Assembly: GCA_965227335.1 (NCBI GenBank)
Contig: CBDDFV010000001.1
Location: forward strand, 62,001-126,000
From: CBDDFV01 sp965227335
Lineage (GTDB): Bacteria; Planctomycetota; Phycisphaerae; Phycisphaerales; SM1A02
Length of the DNA stretch: 64,000 bases
Direction of reading: 5' to 3'
Part shown: positions 34,912-43,012 of the stretch, in pieces
How positions within the stretch are numbered: position 1 is the first letter of the stretch
Layout of the letters: every line of letters begins with the position of its first letter
Program-made: the position numbers and the translations under genes
The notes under the pieces: model-generated
What the model saw: the letters and a program-made list of their open reading frames with translations, nothing else
What the model was told of the DNA's origin: nothing
Database searches by the model: none

Positions 34912-35330
34912 GCGCTCACCGGGACGAGGAGCGTCGTCGCGACCACGACGATGATGATGCTGACCGCGAGGAACACAAGCAGCACCGAACGCGCGTCCGC
35001 CGCGCCCGCCGCCGCCTCCACCGGCTTGCCGCCCCTCACGCCGTAGCCGGCGAATCGGAGCGGGATGCGGGCCAGCGCATTCTGCCAGTTGGCCTGCGAA
35101 GCGCCGAGGAACGCCCGCCACGAATAGAAGTTCACCAGGCCGAACGCCGCGATGAGGAATCCCACGATCGTGGTGCGGAAATTGTCGGGGCTGATCAGGA
35201 AGCCGATCGCGAGGGCGAACGCGCCGATCAGGGCGAGGCCGAGATAGATCGTCCGGTCCGGCGCCTTGCGCGACCCGTCGCGCCGACGCGATGACCTTCG
35301 ACCCGACGATCGGGAGTGTGACTTCGACAT
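34908..35330 (-). CDS. Small membrane protein upstream of dut
   Basis: The protein has 140 residues. A basic serine/arginine-rich N-terminus (SKSHSRSSGRRSSRRRDG) is followed by two close membrane segments (about 28-47 and 53-72), a loop and a third at the C-terminus (about 117-137). It overlaps dut by four bases, so the two are coupled. No family is recognised. Confidence 0.68.
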   Translation of the reverse strand: MSKSHSRSSGRRSSRRRDGSRKAPDRTIYLGLALIGAFALAIGFLISPDNFRTTIVGFLIAAFGLVNFYSWRAFLGASQANWQNALARIPLRFAGYGVRGGKPVEAAAGAADARSVLLVFLAVSIIIVVVATTLLVPVSA

Positions 35331-35361
35331 GCGTCCATTATGAGTCGGGCCGGGCTCCGCG

Positions 35362-35754
35362 TCACCTGCTGTGTTCGTGATTCCCGGATCGAACCCGCGT
35401 CGCCCCCGTCGGCGTCGTCCGGCGTCCCGTCCCGTCGGACGCGCCGGATGAGCCGTTCGCCGACCCGAGGCGTGCGGCTCCATGGCCCGAGACGCCGTTG
35501 GTCGAGACGCCGTTGGCGGAGATCCCGTTGATCGAGGCGCCGTTCGTCCCCGGGCCCGCGATCAGCATCTCCAGTCGCGCGAGGAGGCCCTCCGCTTCGG
35601 TCACCGCGTCGTCCATCGCGCTCCGGCCGCGGATCTGCGTCATCGGATCGGCCCGATCCGTCTCCGCCTGCCGGGCCAGACTCTCCGCCCGCGCCTGACG
35701 AAGCTGGCGCACCAGCGAAGACGCACTGTTTCGAAGTCGCTCCAGTCTTGACAT
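35362..35754 (-). CDS. Small coiled-coil protein with an NGxS repeat
   Basis: The protein has 130 residues. A helical first part (MSRLERLRNSASSLVRQLRQ, about 1-75) looks coiled-coil. Then a five-residue repeat appears: NGASI NGISA NGVST NGVSG, with a further HG unit. The tail is Ser/Gly/Thr-rich and basic. No signal peptide or family is seen. It lies between the CapD-like gene and the small membrane protein gene, all on one strand. Coding status rests on the coherent helix and codon use. Confidence 0.55.
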   Translation of the reverse strand: MSRLERLRNSASSLVRQLRQARAESLARQAETDRADPMTQIRGRSAMDDAVTEAEGLLARLEMLIAGPGTNGASINGISANGVSTNGVSGHGAARLGSANGSSGASDGTGRRTTPTGATRVRSGNHEHSR

Positions 35755-35874
35755 GCATCCACCTGCAGATGCGTCGGCCACCGATCGACGCGTCAACAAC
35801 CGTTCCCGCTCCGGGACGTATCCTCCCCGCCCGACGCCCCGGGGGCAAGTCGACCCGCCCGCCGCCGGGCGTCG

Positions 35875-37335
35875 TCACCCCGACGCGACGACCGGTTCAA
35901 CCATCTCCGGCAGGAGGCGACGGATCTCCGCCGCGAGCTCCCGCGCCGTGCGAGGCCGCCGCATGGGCGACAGCGACGAGGTCATCTCCTCGATATATCG
36001 GGGATCGGGGGTCGGGAGCTTCCAGATATTGATGTCCGGATGCCGCGTCCGTTGCATCGCCTCGGCGTCGAACGCCAGCACCTCATGCAGCTTTTCCCCC
36101 GGACGGGGTCCCGTGACGACGATCCGCATCACCGACGGATCGGCCGCCCGTGATTCGCCCGCCGTCGCCTCACCCTCCACGAACACCGGGGTCAGGCCGT
36201 GCGCCTCGACGAACCGCGCGGCCAGATCCGCGATCTTCACCGGCTCGCCCATGTCGAGGAGGAACACCTCGCCCGCGTCGCCCGCCGGATCGATCAGCAC
36301 CGCCGACTGAATCACCAGGGCCGCCGCCTCCGGAATCGTCATGAAGTACCGCGTCATGTCGCGGTGCGTCACCGTCAGCGGACCGCCGTCCCGCAACTGC
36401 CGACCCCAGATCGTCAGCACGCTGCCCGACGATCCCAGCACGTTGCCGAACCGCACCATGCTGAACCGCGTGTCCGATTCGCGCCGACGATGCTGCACGT
36501 ACAACTCCGCCAGACGCTTCGTCGCACCCATGATCGAACTCGGATTCACCGCCTTGTCCGTGCTGATCATCACGAACCGCTCCGCGCCGCAGTGGTGCGC
36601 GGCGTCGGCGATCGCCTTCGTTCCGAACAGGTTGTTCTCCACCGCCGCGCCCGGATGATCCTCCATCATCGGCACGTGCTTGTGCGCCGCCGCGTGAAAG
36701 ATCACGGCCGGCCGGTGGTCCCGACAATGGGTCAGCGTCCCCGCCGCGTCCACGACATCATGCAGCACCGCCCGCCGGTCCAGCCCGGGACACGCCCGCG
36801 CGATCTGGCGGTCAATCTCGAACAGGGCGTTCTCGGAACGCTCGATCATCACGAGCCGCGACGGCCCGAACGAAGCGACGCATCGCGCGAGTTCGCTCCC
36901 GATCGATCCGCCCGCACCGGTGATCAGCACGCAGCGACCCGCGATCAGATCGTGAATCGAACCTTCGTCGATCTCCCGGGGCGGACGATCGATCAGCGCC
37001 GCGACATCCACCTCGAACTGCGACCGCGGACCGACCCCGAGCAGTTGATCCTCGAGCAGCGGCATGAACCGATCGGGCACGCCCGCCCGACGCAGACGCG
37101 TGCGGATCGTCGTGACCTGCGCCGCCAGCGCGGCGGGCAGCGAGATCAACGCCGCGTCCGGCTTCAGTTCGACCAGCGTGTCCTCCAGACGCGCCATCGC
37201 GGCTCGGTCGTCGGTGTGCACATCACCGAGGATCTGCGGCGGCGTTTCGAGCAGCGACAGTTGTTCCGCCAACTGCGCGCACGACCCCGCCGTGCCGATC
37301 AGCAGCACCGAGCGGGGGAGCGTGACATCAGCCAT
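35875..37335 (-). CDS. CapD/FlaA1-like nucleotide-sugar 4,6-dehydratase (polysaccharide biosynthesis)
   Basis: The protein has 486 residues. An N-terminal Rossmann-like domain (SVLLIGTAGSCAQLAEQL) lacks the membrane helices of classic CapD. The catalytic SDR domain starts at about 130 with LITGAGGSIGSELAR, then HAAAHKHVPMMEDHPG, VMISTDKAVNPSSIMGATKR (Met replaces the usual Tyr of YxxxK, as in this family) and GPRPGEKLHEVL. Family members convert UDP-GlcNAc-type sugars to 4-keto-6-deoxy products for surface glycans. The gene overlaps the end of the DUF368 gene by eight bases and so belongs to the same operon. Confidence 0.88.
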   Translation of the reverse strand: MADVTLPRSVLLIGTAGSCAQLAEQLSLLETPPQILGDVHTDDRAAMARLEDTLVELKPDAALISLPAALAAQVTTIRTRLRRAGVPDRFMPLLEDQLLGVGPRSQFEVDVAALIDRPPREIDEGSIHDLIAGRCVLITGAGGSIGSELARCVASFGPSRLVMIERSENALFEIDRQIARACPGLDRRAVLHDVVDAAGTLTHCRDHRPAVIFHAAAHKHVPMMEDHPGAAVENNLFGTKAIADAAHHCGAERFVMISTDKAVNPSSIMGATKRLAELYVQHRRRESDTRFSMVRFGNVLGSSGSVLTIWGRQLRDGGPLTVTHRDMTRYFMTIPEAAALVIQSAVLIDPAGDAGEVFLLDMGEPVKIADLAARFVEAHGLTPVFVEGEATAGESRAADPSVMRIVVTGPRPGEKLHEVLAFDAEAMQRTRHPDINIWKLPTPDPRYIEEMTSSLSPMRRPRTARELAAEIRRLLPEMVEPVVASG

Positions 37336-38329
37336 CGGCGGCCTCCGGGGCGGGGACGGGGTCCGGATCGGACTCCGGGTCGGGACGGTCGAGCTTCGCG
37401 ATCAGCAGCGCCGCGCCGAGGGCGACGACCATGAGCCCGAGACTCGCGGCGATCTGCATTCCATCGGGCGTGAAGAACTCGATCGGCCAGTGTTTCGGCT
37501 CGACGTCGGGCGTCGGCGCGCCCCGCTGGAACGGCCAGATGCCGAACACCGCGCCGACCAGCAGGCCGAGCAGCACGCCGAGCGTCGCCTGTGGGAACCG
37601 ATGCAGAAGCGTCTTCATCGCATTGCTTACGCCCACCACGCCGACCACGACGCCCAGCCCGACCGGGATGAACACATGCATCTGCGGCATGAACGCCGCC
37701 AGGTCGCCGGCTCGCGCGGCGTCCTTTCCGTTGGCGATGGCGTCGAGGATGATCACGTACTGGCCGAGGATCAGCAGCAGATACCCGCCGCTCACCCCCG
37801 GCAGAATCATCGCGGAGCCCCCCGCGAGTCCGGCGATGAAGAGCAGCAGGTACGACGACGCGCCGGGATCGCCGCCTCGGTCGGGCGCGTTCATCTGCAG
37901 CCAGGCGAGGGCGATCATCGCCGCGAGTCCGCACGCGGCGCCCGCCCAGCCGGCGGGCTTGACGGGGGCGAGTCGCCGCCAGATCACGGGCACGCCGCCG
38001 AGGGTCAGGCCGATGAAGAGGCTGTACATGACCCAGCGGTGGTGGATGACGAGATCGCGCACGGGGCCCGCAAGACCGACGATCGCGCCCGCCGCGCCGA
38101 TGAGCACCGCCCCGAGGACGAACAGCGACCGCGCCCGGAAGCGGAGGGTCGTGACGTCGGCGACGGCCTCGATGAAGGCGGTGTAGACGCCGGCGGCGAG
38201 CAGCATGGTCCCGCCGGAGACGCCGGGGACGAGGTTGGCGAGTCCCATCAGGACGCCCCCGATCACGCCGCGCACCGCGGCCCCGAAGGCGGGGGGGGTG
38301 TCGGCGGGGGGGGAATCGGCTGGCGTCAT
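37328..38329 (-). CDS. DUF368 membrane protein (polyprenyl-phosphate translocase family, PopT-like)
   Basis: The protein has 333 residues with about eight to ten membrane segments. The duplicated family signature is seen twice, LANLVPGVSGGTMLLAAGVY and AMILPGVSGGYLLLILGQYV. DUF368 proteins have been identified as undecaprenyl-phosphate flippases that return the lipid carrier to the cytoplasmic face. The function here is by family. It stands upstream of, and overlaps, a nucleotide-sugar dehydratase, and is divergent from galE, which suits glycan assembly. The ATG at 38329 gives a short cytoplasmic N-terminus. Confidence 0.88.
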   Translation of the reverse strand: MTPADSPPADTPPAFGAAVRGVIGGVLMGLANLVPGVSGGTMLLAAGVYTAFIEAVADVTTLRFRARSLFVLGAVLIGAAGAIVGLAGPVRDLVIHHRWVMYSLFIGLTLGGVPVIWRRLAPVKPAGWAGAACGLAAMIALAWLQMNAPDRGGDPGASSYLLLFIAGLAGGSAMILPGVSGGYLLLILGQYVIILDAIANGKDAARAGDLAAFMPQMHVFIPVGLGVVVGVVGVSNAMKTLLHRFPQATLGVLLGLLVGAVFGIWPFQRGAPTPDVEPKHWPIEFFTPDGMQIAASLGLMVVALGAALLIAKLDRPDPESDPDPVPAPEAADG

Positions 38330-38463
38330 CGTCGCGGGGTCCTTCACAGCGCGGCCGAATCCGCGGCCGAAGGAGCATATCGGCCCCATCCGGCCGGGCC
38401 AATCGGCCGATGGGAATCCGGTAGGATCCCTGTCGTTCTCGTTCGTCTGGAGAGGCTTCCCCC

Positions 38464-39507
38464 ATGAACGTGCTTGTGACCGGCGGCGCCGGCTACATCG
38501 GCTCCCACGCCGTCCTGCGACTGCTCGAAGACGGCGTTCACGTCGCCGCGATCGATGATTTCTCGCGCGGGAATCGCGGCGCCATCGACGCCCTCCAGAG
38601 GGTCAGGCCGTTCACATTCGTCGAAGGCGACATCGGCGATCGCACGCTCGTCGCGCAACTTCTGCGCGGTGAAGGGATCGATACGGTGATGCACTTCGCG
38701 GCGAAGGCGTACGTCGGCGAATCGGTCACCGAACCCCTCGCCTACTACGACTGCAACACGGGCGCCGCGATCCGACTGCTCCAGGCGATGCAGGACGCCG
38801 GCATCCACCGCATGGTGTTCTCGTCGACGTGCGCGACCTACGGCGAGCCCGACGCCGACCAGATTCCCATCCGCGAGACGTGTCCGCAGCACCCGATCAA
38901 CCCGTACGGGCGCTCCAAGCTGATGGTGGAGCAGGTCCTTCGTGATCACGCGGCGGCGAAGCACATCGCGGGCGAACCGTTCGCGTGCACCATGCTCCGT
39001 TACTTCAACGTCGCCGGCAGCGATCCCGACGCCCGCATCGGCGAGGATCACGCCCCGGAGACGCACCTGATTCCGATCTGTCTCGAAGTCGCACTCGGCC
39101 AGCGCGAGGCGATCTCGATCTTCGGAACCGACTATCCGACGCCAGATGGAACGTGCATTCGTGATTACGTTCACGTGACCGATCTGATCGACGCGCACGT
39201 CCGCGCGATGGACCGCCTCGAGCCGGGCGAACCCGCCGCGTACAACGTCGGCGTGGGCGAGGGTCGGTCGGTGCGGGAAGTGATCGACGGGGTTCGCGCC
39301 GTGACGGGCGTCCGGTTCGAGGAACGTGAAGCCGCGCGTCGGCCCGGCGATCCGCCGGAGCTGTACGCGGCGTCATCGCTCATTCAGCGAGAACTCGGCT
39401 GGACGGGGCCGCGTTCGGATCTGGCCACGATCATCGCCGACGCGTGGCGCTGGCGTCAGGCGAATCCGCGGGGCTACGCGACGACGGCGTCGACTTCCCG
39501 CGCCTGA
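38464..39507 (+). CDS. galE: UDP-glucose 4-epimerase
   Basis: The protein has 347 residues. Marks are GGAGYIGSH (NAD binding, 7-15), HFAAKAYVGESVTEPL, SSTCATYGEPD with the catalytic Ser/Thr, NPYGRSKLMVE (YxxxK), and DGTCIRDYVHVTDLIDAH. It interconverts UDP-glucose and UDP-galactose for surface polysaccharide. It is divergent from the DUF368/CapD operon, 134 bases away. Confidence 0.94.
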   Translation: MNVLVTGGAGYIGSHAVLRLLEDGVHVAAIDDFSRGNRGAIDALQRVRPFTFVEGDIGDRTLVAQLLRGEGIDTVMHFAAKAYVGESVTEPLAYYDCNTGAAIRLLQAMQDAGIHRMVFSSTCATYGEPDADQIPIRETCPQHPINPYGRSKLMVEQVLRDHAAAKHIAGEPFACTMLRYFNVAGSDPDARIGEDHAPETHLIPICLEVALGQREAISIFGTDYPTPDGTCIRDYVHVTDLIDAHVRAMDRLEPGEPAAYNVGVGEGRSVREVIDGVRAVTGVRFEEREAARRPGDPPELYAASSLIQRELGWTGPRSDLATIIADAWRWRQANPRGYATTASTSRA

Positions 39508-39514
39508 ACCCGGT

Positions 39515-39748
39515 TTACGCCGCGACGACGCCGAGCGTCGAACGCGCCAGGTCACGCAGGCGCACGAGCGCGCGGTCGACCGCGGCCTCGCTTTCCTGAA
39601 GCACGAGTGCGATTTCGGCGGTGGTCAGGCCTTCGCCGTAATGCAGCGCGAGGACGTATCGGTGCGTGCGATCCAGCTCGCCGATGAAGGCGGCTCGGTC
39701 GGGCGACAGCGCGATGGGATCGGGGCGGGTCACATCCGTGCGAGTCAT
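39515..39748 (-). CDS. Stand-alone sigma-70 region 4-like protein
   Basis: The protein has 77 residues, starting at an ATG behind CAGGAGG. The whole product is one sigma region 4 helix-turn-helix: ELDRTHRYVLALHYGEGLTT, AEIALVLQESEAAVDRALVR. Region 2 is absent and there is no upstream in-frame remnant, so it is either a trimmed ECF factor or a small DNA-binding regulator. It is convergent with galE by seven bases. Confidence 0.75.
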   Translation of the reverse strand: MTRTDVTRPDPIALSPDRAAFIGELDRTHRYVLALHYGEGLTTAEIALVLQESEAAVDRALVRLRDLARSTLGVVAA

Positions 39749-39992
39749 GTCGAACCTCCTGGTTCCGGCCTCGGATCCGACGCCTCCTGCGTCGGCGAGG
39801 CGAAGCGCGTCCTGCGCTCCTGGCGAACTCGATTCTCAGGCGCCGGGATCATCCCGTCAATTCCTGTTATCGAACGACGCCGCGTGTGAACGAGAGGACA
39901 ACTCCCGAAGCGCCACGCGCGCTCGACGATTTTGACGCAATTCTTGCGCCTCTCGTGCCCCATCGTGACGCAGCGAAAGGATCGACGACCGG

Positions 39993-40862
39993 TCATCCGA
40001 TGTCCCCCACCACGAATGCACTCCATAACCGCTCGATCAACGCGTCATGATCAGAATCCACGCCGCGCGATCGCCCCCAGTCCGCCATCCGCTCGATGTC
40101 ACGACGCAACAGGGCGTACGCCATCGAGTTCATCCGCGGATCCACCGCCTGCGGAAAGTCGATGATCACCGGCGATCCGTCCGACCACAGCACGTTGTAG
40201 GGCGACAGGTCCCCGTGCACGCGATGGACGTCCAGCATCGTCTCGATGTCCCACCACATCGCGTCCAGCACGCCGCTCACCTCGTCCCGCGTGAGATCCG
40301 CCTCGTGCAGACGCGGCGCGGCGGCCTCCGCATCGCCGAAGAACGACATCAGGATCGCCTCGTCATTCTGCGCGATCGGGCGCGGCGTGTTCACGCCCGC
40401 CTGGTACAGCGTCGCCAGCGTCTCCCACTCGTGATGACGCCACAACGCGTACTGCACCTGACGTCCGAATTCGGACTTGTTGATCACCGCGCGGCGGAAC
40501 CGCGTGTTCCGCGCCATCCGGCCCTCCTGGTAGATCGCATCGTTCCTGAACGCGCGTTCCTCGATCGGGCGGTAGACCTTCGCCGCGACGAGATCGCACT
40601 CGCCCTTCAGTTCGCGTCCGGGACGACAGCAGTACACCGTCGCCTCCTTGCCGCTCTTCACTTCGTACAGCACCTCCGCCAGCAGCCCCTCGGCGAAGAA
40701 GGAGTCGAGCCGGACGAGATCGTCGGGGGCGGCGATGGGGTCGGGTTGCGTCATCTGATCGTGCATGTCGGGTTCGTTCCGTTCCGGGTCCGGGTCGTTG
40801 ATCGTGTCGAAGTCGATGTCGTGGCGCGTCTCGTCGGGACGCGGCGTGGATTGAGAACTCAT
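39993..40862 (-). CDS. RIO-type atypical serine kinase
   Basis: The protein has 289 residues. A disordered N-terminus of about 55 residues leads to the RIO fold. It shows the ATP loop EVKSGKEATVYCC, the lysine in LVAAKVYRP, the catalytic loop HGDLSPYNVLW and the metal motif IIDFPQAVDP. RIO1-like kinases occur in archaea, eukaryotes and scattered bacteria; in bacteria their substrates are poorly known. The start at 40862 keeps the conserved DSFFAEGLL region well inside. Not part of an evident operon. Confidence 0.9.
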   Translation of the reverse strand: MSSQSTPRPDETRHDIDFDTINDPDPERNEPDMHDQMTQPDPIAAPDDLVRLDSFFAEGLLAEVLYEVKSGKEATVYCCRPGRELKGECDLVAAKVYRPIEERAFRNDAIYQEGRMARNTRFRRAVINKSEFGRQVQYALWRHHEWETLATLYQAGVNTPRPIAQNDEAILMSFFGDAEAAAPRLHEADLTRDEVSGVLDAMWWDIETMLDVHRVHGDLSPYNVLWSDGSPVIIDFPQAVDPRMNSMAYALLRRDIERMADWGRSRGVDSDHDALIERLWSAFVVGDIG

Positions 40863-41396
40863 GGCGGTGGTCCGCTCCGAGGTCGGGCCCGCGTGACGTC
40901 GCGAGATGGTTCGCGCAGCGACCGCCGGGCGTGAAACTGGGTGGTTCACGAAGAGCAGGGGGGTCGGCGCCGGGCCGCGGGTGATCGTGCGCACAGGCGC
41001 GCAACGACCGCGGGTGGATGCGTGCAACGCCTCGCATGCAGCGATGGCGTCAGACGATCACGCCGTCCGGACAGCCCGATTCATGTGGAATCGCGGGCGG
41101 AGGGGTCCGCTTCCCATCGGATGTGGAAAATGCGGAGGAATCAGCCCTGCAGGCTGCGCAGCACAGCGCCGGAGATGTCAGTCGTGGCAGTCGTCATCCG
41201 GCGTTCCTCCTGTGGTGGTGCGTCGCCGCGACAGCGCGGCGGGTCGCTGCATACAGTACGGCCTGTTCGGGGTGAAGCAAGCGGAATCCCACGGGATTTC
41301 CCGGCATGGATATGTGAAGATATGCACGAGCGGCGCGCCCATGACGCCGCGCGGGAACGACGCACGTCGAACCACGGGAGCAGATCGAGACGTCTC
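40863..41396. other. 534-bp divergent intergenic region
   Basis: This lies between the RIO kinase start and the SDR gene start. It is large for this genome. It contains a leftward 18-codon frame with an excellent ribosome site (41141-41197), GC-rich inverted segments around 41218-41245 (cgtcgccgcgacagcgcggc), and an AT-richer stretch near 41300-41330. No longer coding frame is convincing. Confidence 0.5.
41141..41197 (-). CDS. Possible 18-residue microprotein
   Basis: Read leftward, ACAGGAGGAACGCCGG precedes an ATG at 41197 that opens MTTATTDISGAVLRSLQG and stops at 41141. The AGGAGGA site with seven-base spacing is the best ribosome site in the region, and a GC hairpin lies just upstream. 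No homologue is recognised, and such a short frame can arise by chance. Confidence 0.3.
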   Translation of the reverse strand: MTTATTDISGAVLRSLQG

Positions 41397-42398
41397 ATGC
41401 AGATACTCATTCTTGGCGGCACATCGTTCGTCGGCCGGTACATCACCGAAGCAGCGCTCGCGGCGAATCACCAGGTGACGCTGTTCAATCGCGGCGAGAC
41501 GAACCCCGGTCTCTTTGCCGGCGCCGAGGAAGTGCGCGGCGATCGCGACGGCGGTCTCGATGCGCTCGCCGGACGTGAATGGGACGCGGTCATTGATGTC
41601 TGCGGGTATGTGCCGCGTGTCGTGAAGCAGTCCGTGCGCGCGTTGCGAGAGTCCGTCGAACATTACACGTTCATCTCGTCGGTGTCGGTGTACGCGGATC
41701 GCAGCAAGCGCGGCGTCGACGAGCGGGCGTCCGTCGACGACCACCTCGACGATCCCGACACCGAGGAGATCGATGCGCAGACCTACGGTCCGCTGAAGGC
41801 GCGATGCGAGGCGGTCGTGCAGCAGGGCTTCCCGGGTCGGTCGCTGATCATCCGGCCAGGCACGGTGGTGGGTCCGCACGATCCGACGGATCGCTTCACG
41901 TACTGGCCGCGCCGGATCGCGGAGGGCGGCGACGTGCTCGTGCCGGAGCCGCCGGAGCGGGGTCTGCAGTTCATCGACGCGCGTGACCACGGGACGTGGG
42001 TGATGCAGATGGTCGAGAACACGCAGGCGGGCGTCTTCAACGCGATCGGTCCGCCCGCGATGACGTCGATGCGCGAATTGTTCGACACGTGCGCACAGGC
42101 CGCGGATGTCGACGCCACGCCGGTCTGGGTCGACGAGTCGTTCCTGTTGTCGGAGGGCGTCCGTCCGTGGCGTGATCTGCCGATGTGGATGCCGACGTCG
42201 CAGCCGTCGACGCGCGGGATGTTCCACATCGACAACAACAAGGCGGAGACCACGGGCCTGCGGGTGCGTCCGCTGCACAAGACCGTCGCCGACACGCTGA
42301 TGTGGGCGCGGACGCTGCCGCCGGATCACCCGTGGGAGGCGGGTCTCTCGCGGGAGCGGGAGGCGGAGTTGCTGGAAGCGTGGCGGGCGCGGGCATAG
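41397..42398 (+). CDS. NAD-dependent epimerase/dehydratase (extended SDR)
   Basis: The protein has 333 residues. The N-terminal nucleotide fold begins MQILILGGTSFVGRYITEAA. The fold continues with FNRGETNP, DVCGYVPRVVKQSVRALRES, ISSVSVYAD and YGPLKARCEAVV (Tyr-x3-Lys), then FIDARDHGTWVMQM. It resembles the isoflavone-reductase/CSP41-like branch of SDRs common in bacteria; the substrate is unknown. The start is the ATG at 41397 at the first residue of the Rossmann strand. Confidence 0.85.
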   Translation: MQILILGGTSFVGRYITEAALAANHQVTLFNRGETNPGLFAGAEEVRGDRDGGLDALAGREWDAVIDVCGYVPRVVKQSVRALRESVEHYTFISSVSVYADRSKRGVDERASVDDHLDDPDTEEIDAQTYGPLKARCEAVVQQGFPGRSLIIRPGTVVGPHDPTDRFTYWPRRIAEGGDVLVPEPPERGLQFIDARDHGTWVMQMVENTQAGVFNAIGPPAMTSMRELFDTCAQAADVDATPVWVDESFLLSEGVRPWRDLPMWMPTSQPSTRGMFHIDNNKAETTGLRVRPLHKTVADTLMWARTLPPDHPWEAGLSREREAELLEAWRARA

Positions 42399-42442
42399 GC
42401 GGAGTGGGACAGGACATCACGCCGATCCGGAACCTCGACCGC

Positions 42443-43012
42443 ATGCTTCGCGCGTCGGTTGTCTGGGGGATGCGCAGTTTCTGGCGGCGCGTCCTGTTCT
42501 GGGTGGTCGCGCTGACCCTCGCCGAAATCTGGGTCGTTGGTTTCTTCACTTTCGTGGCGTTCGAAGGGGGGGGACTGCTGCTCGCGCTTGGCATGGTGAT
42601 CTCCGGCGCGACCGGTCTGGGCGCGATTCTCCTGATGACGCGTCGCCACGACGAGCGGCACGTCGAGCAGTGGACCGTCGCCCTTTCCGGGCGATGCGTT
42701 CTGACCTGTTCCGTCGTGCCGGGGCTGGTCATCGACGTGGTCGGTGCGGTCGGGGCGGCGGTCGTCGCGGGCGGTGTCTTCTCGACGCTGGCGGTCTTCC
42801 AGGTTCCGCACTCGGACTTTGCCAGGTTCCTCTTCGCGGCCGCGCTCTACGGTTTCTCTCAGGCGATCTGGTGGTGGATCCTCATGGTCCTCCCGGCGGA
42901 GAAACCGACGGCGCAGTGTGAGGCCTGCGGCTACGACCTCCGCGCGTCGTCGGGTCGGTGCCCCGAGTGCGGGGCGGTGATCCCCGGCAGATCGTCAGAC
43001 GCTGGCGCCTGA
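42443..43012 (+). CDS. Membrane protein with C-terminal zinc ribbon
   Basis: The protein has 189 residues if started at the ATG at 42443; a GTG at 42404 would add 13 residues but its GGCGGA site touches the codon. Four membrane segments fill about residues 17-155. The C-terminus is the planctomycete zinc ribbon CEACGYDLRASSGRCPECG, with both CxxC pairs. The function is unknown. Its 3' end overlaps the convergent ada gene by 18 bases. Confidence 0.72.
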   Translation: MLRASVVWGMRSFWRRVLFWVVALTLAEIWVVGFFTFVAFEGGGLLLALGMVISGATGLGAILLMTRRHDERHVEQWTVALSGRCVLTCSVVPGLVIDVVGAVGAAVVAGGVFSTLAVFQVPHSDFARFLFAAALYGFSQAIWWWILMVLPAEKPTAQCEACGYDLRASSGRCPECGAVIPGRSSDAGA

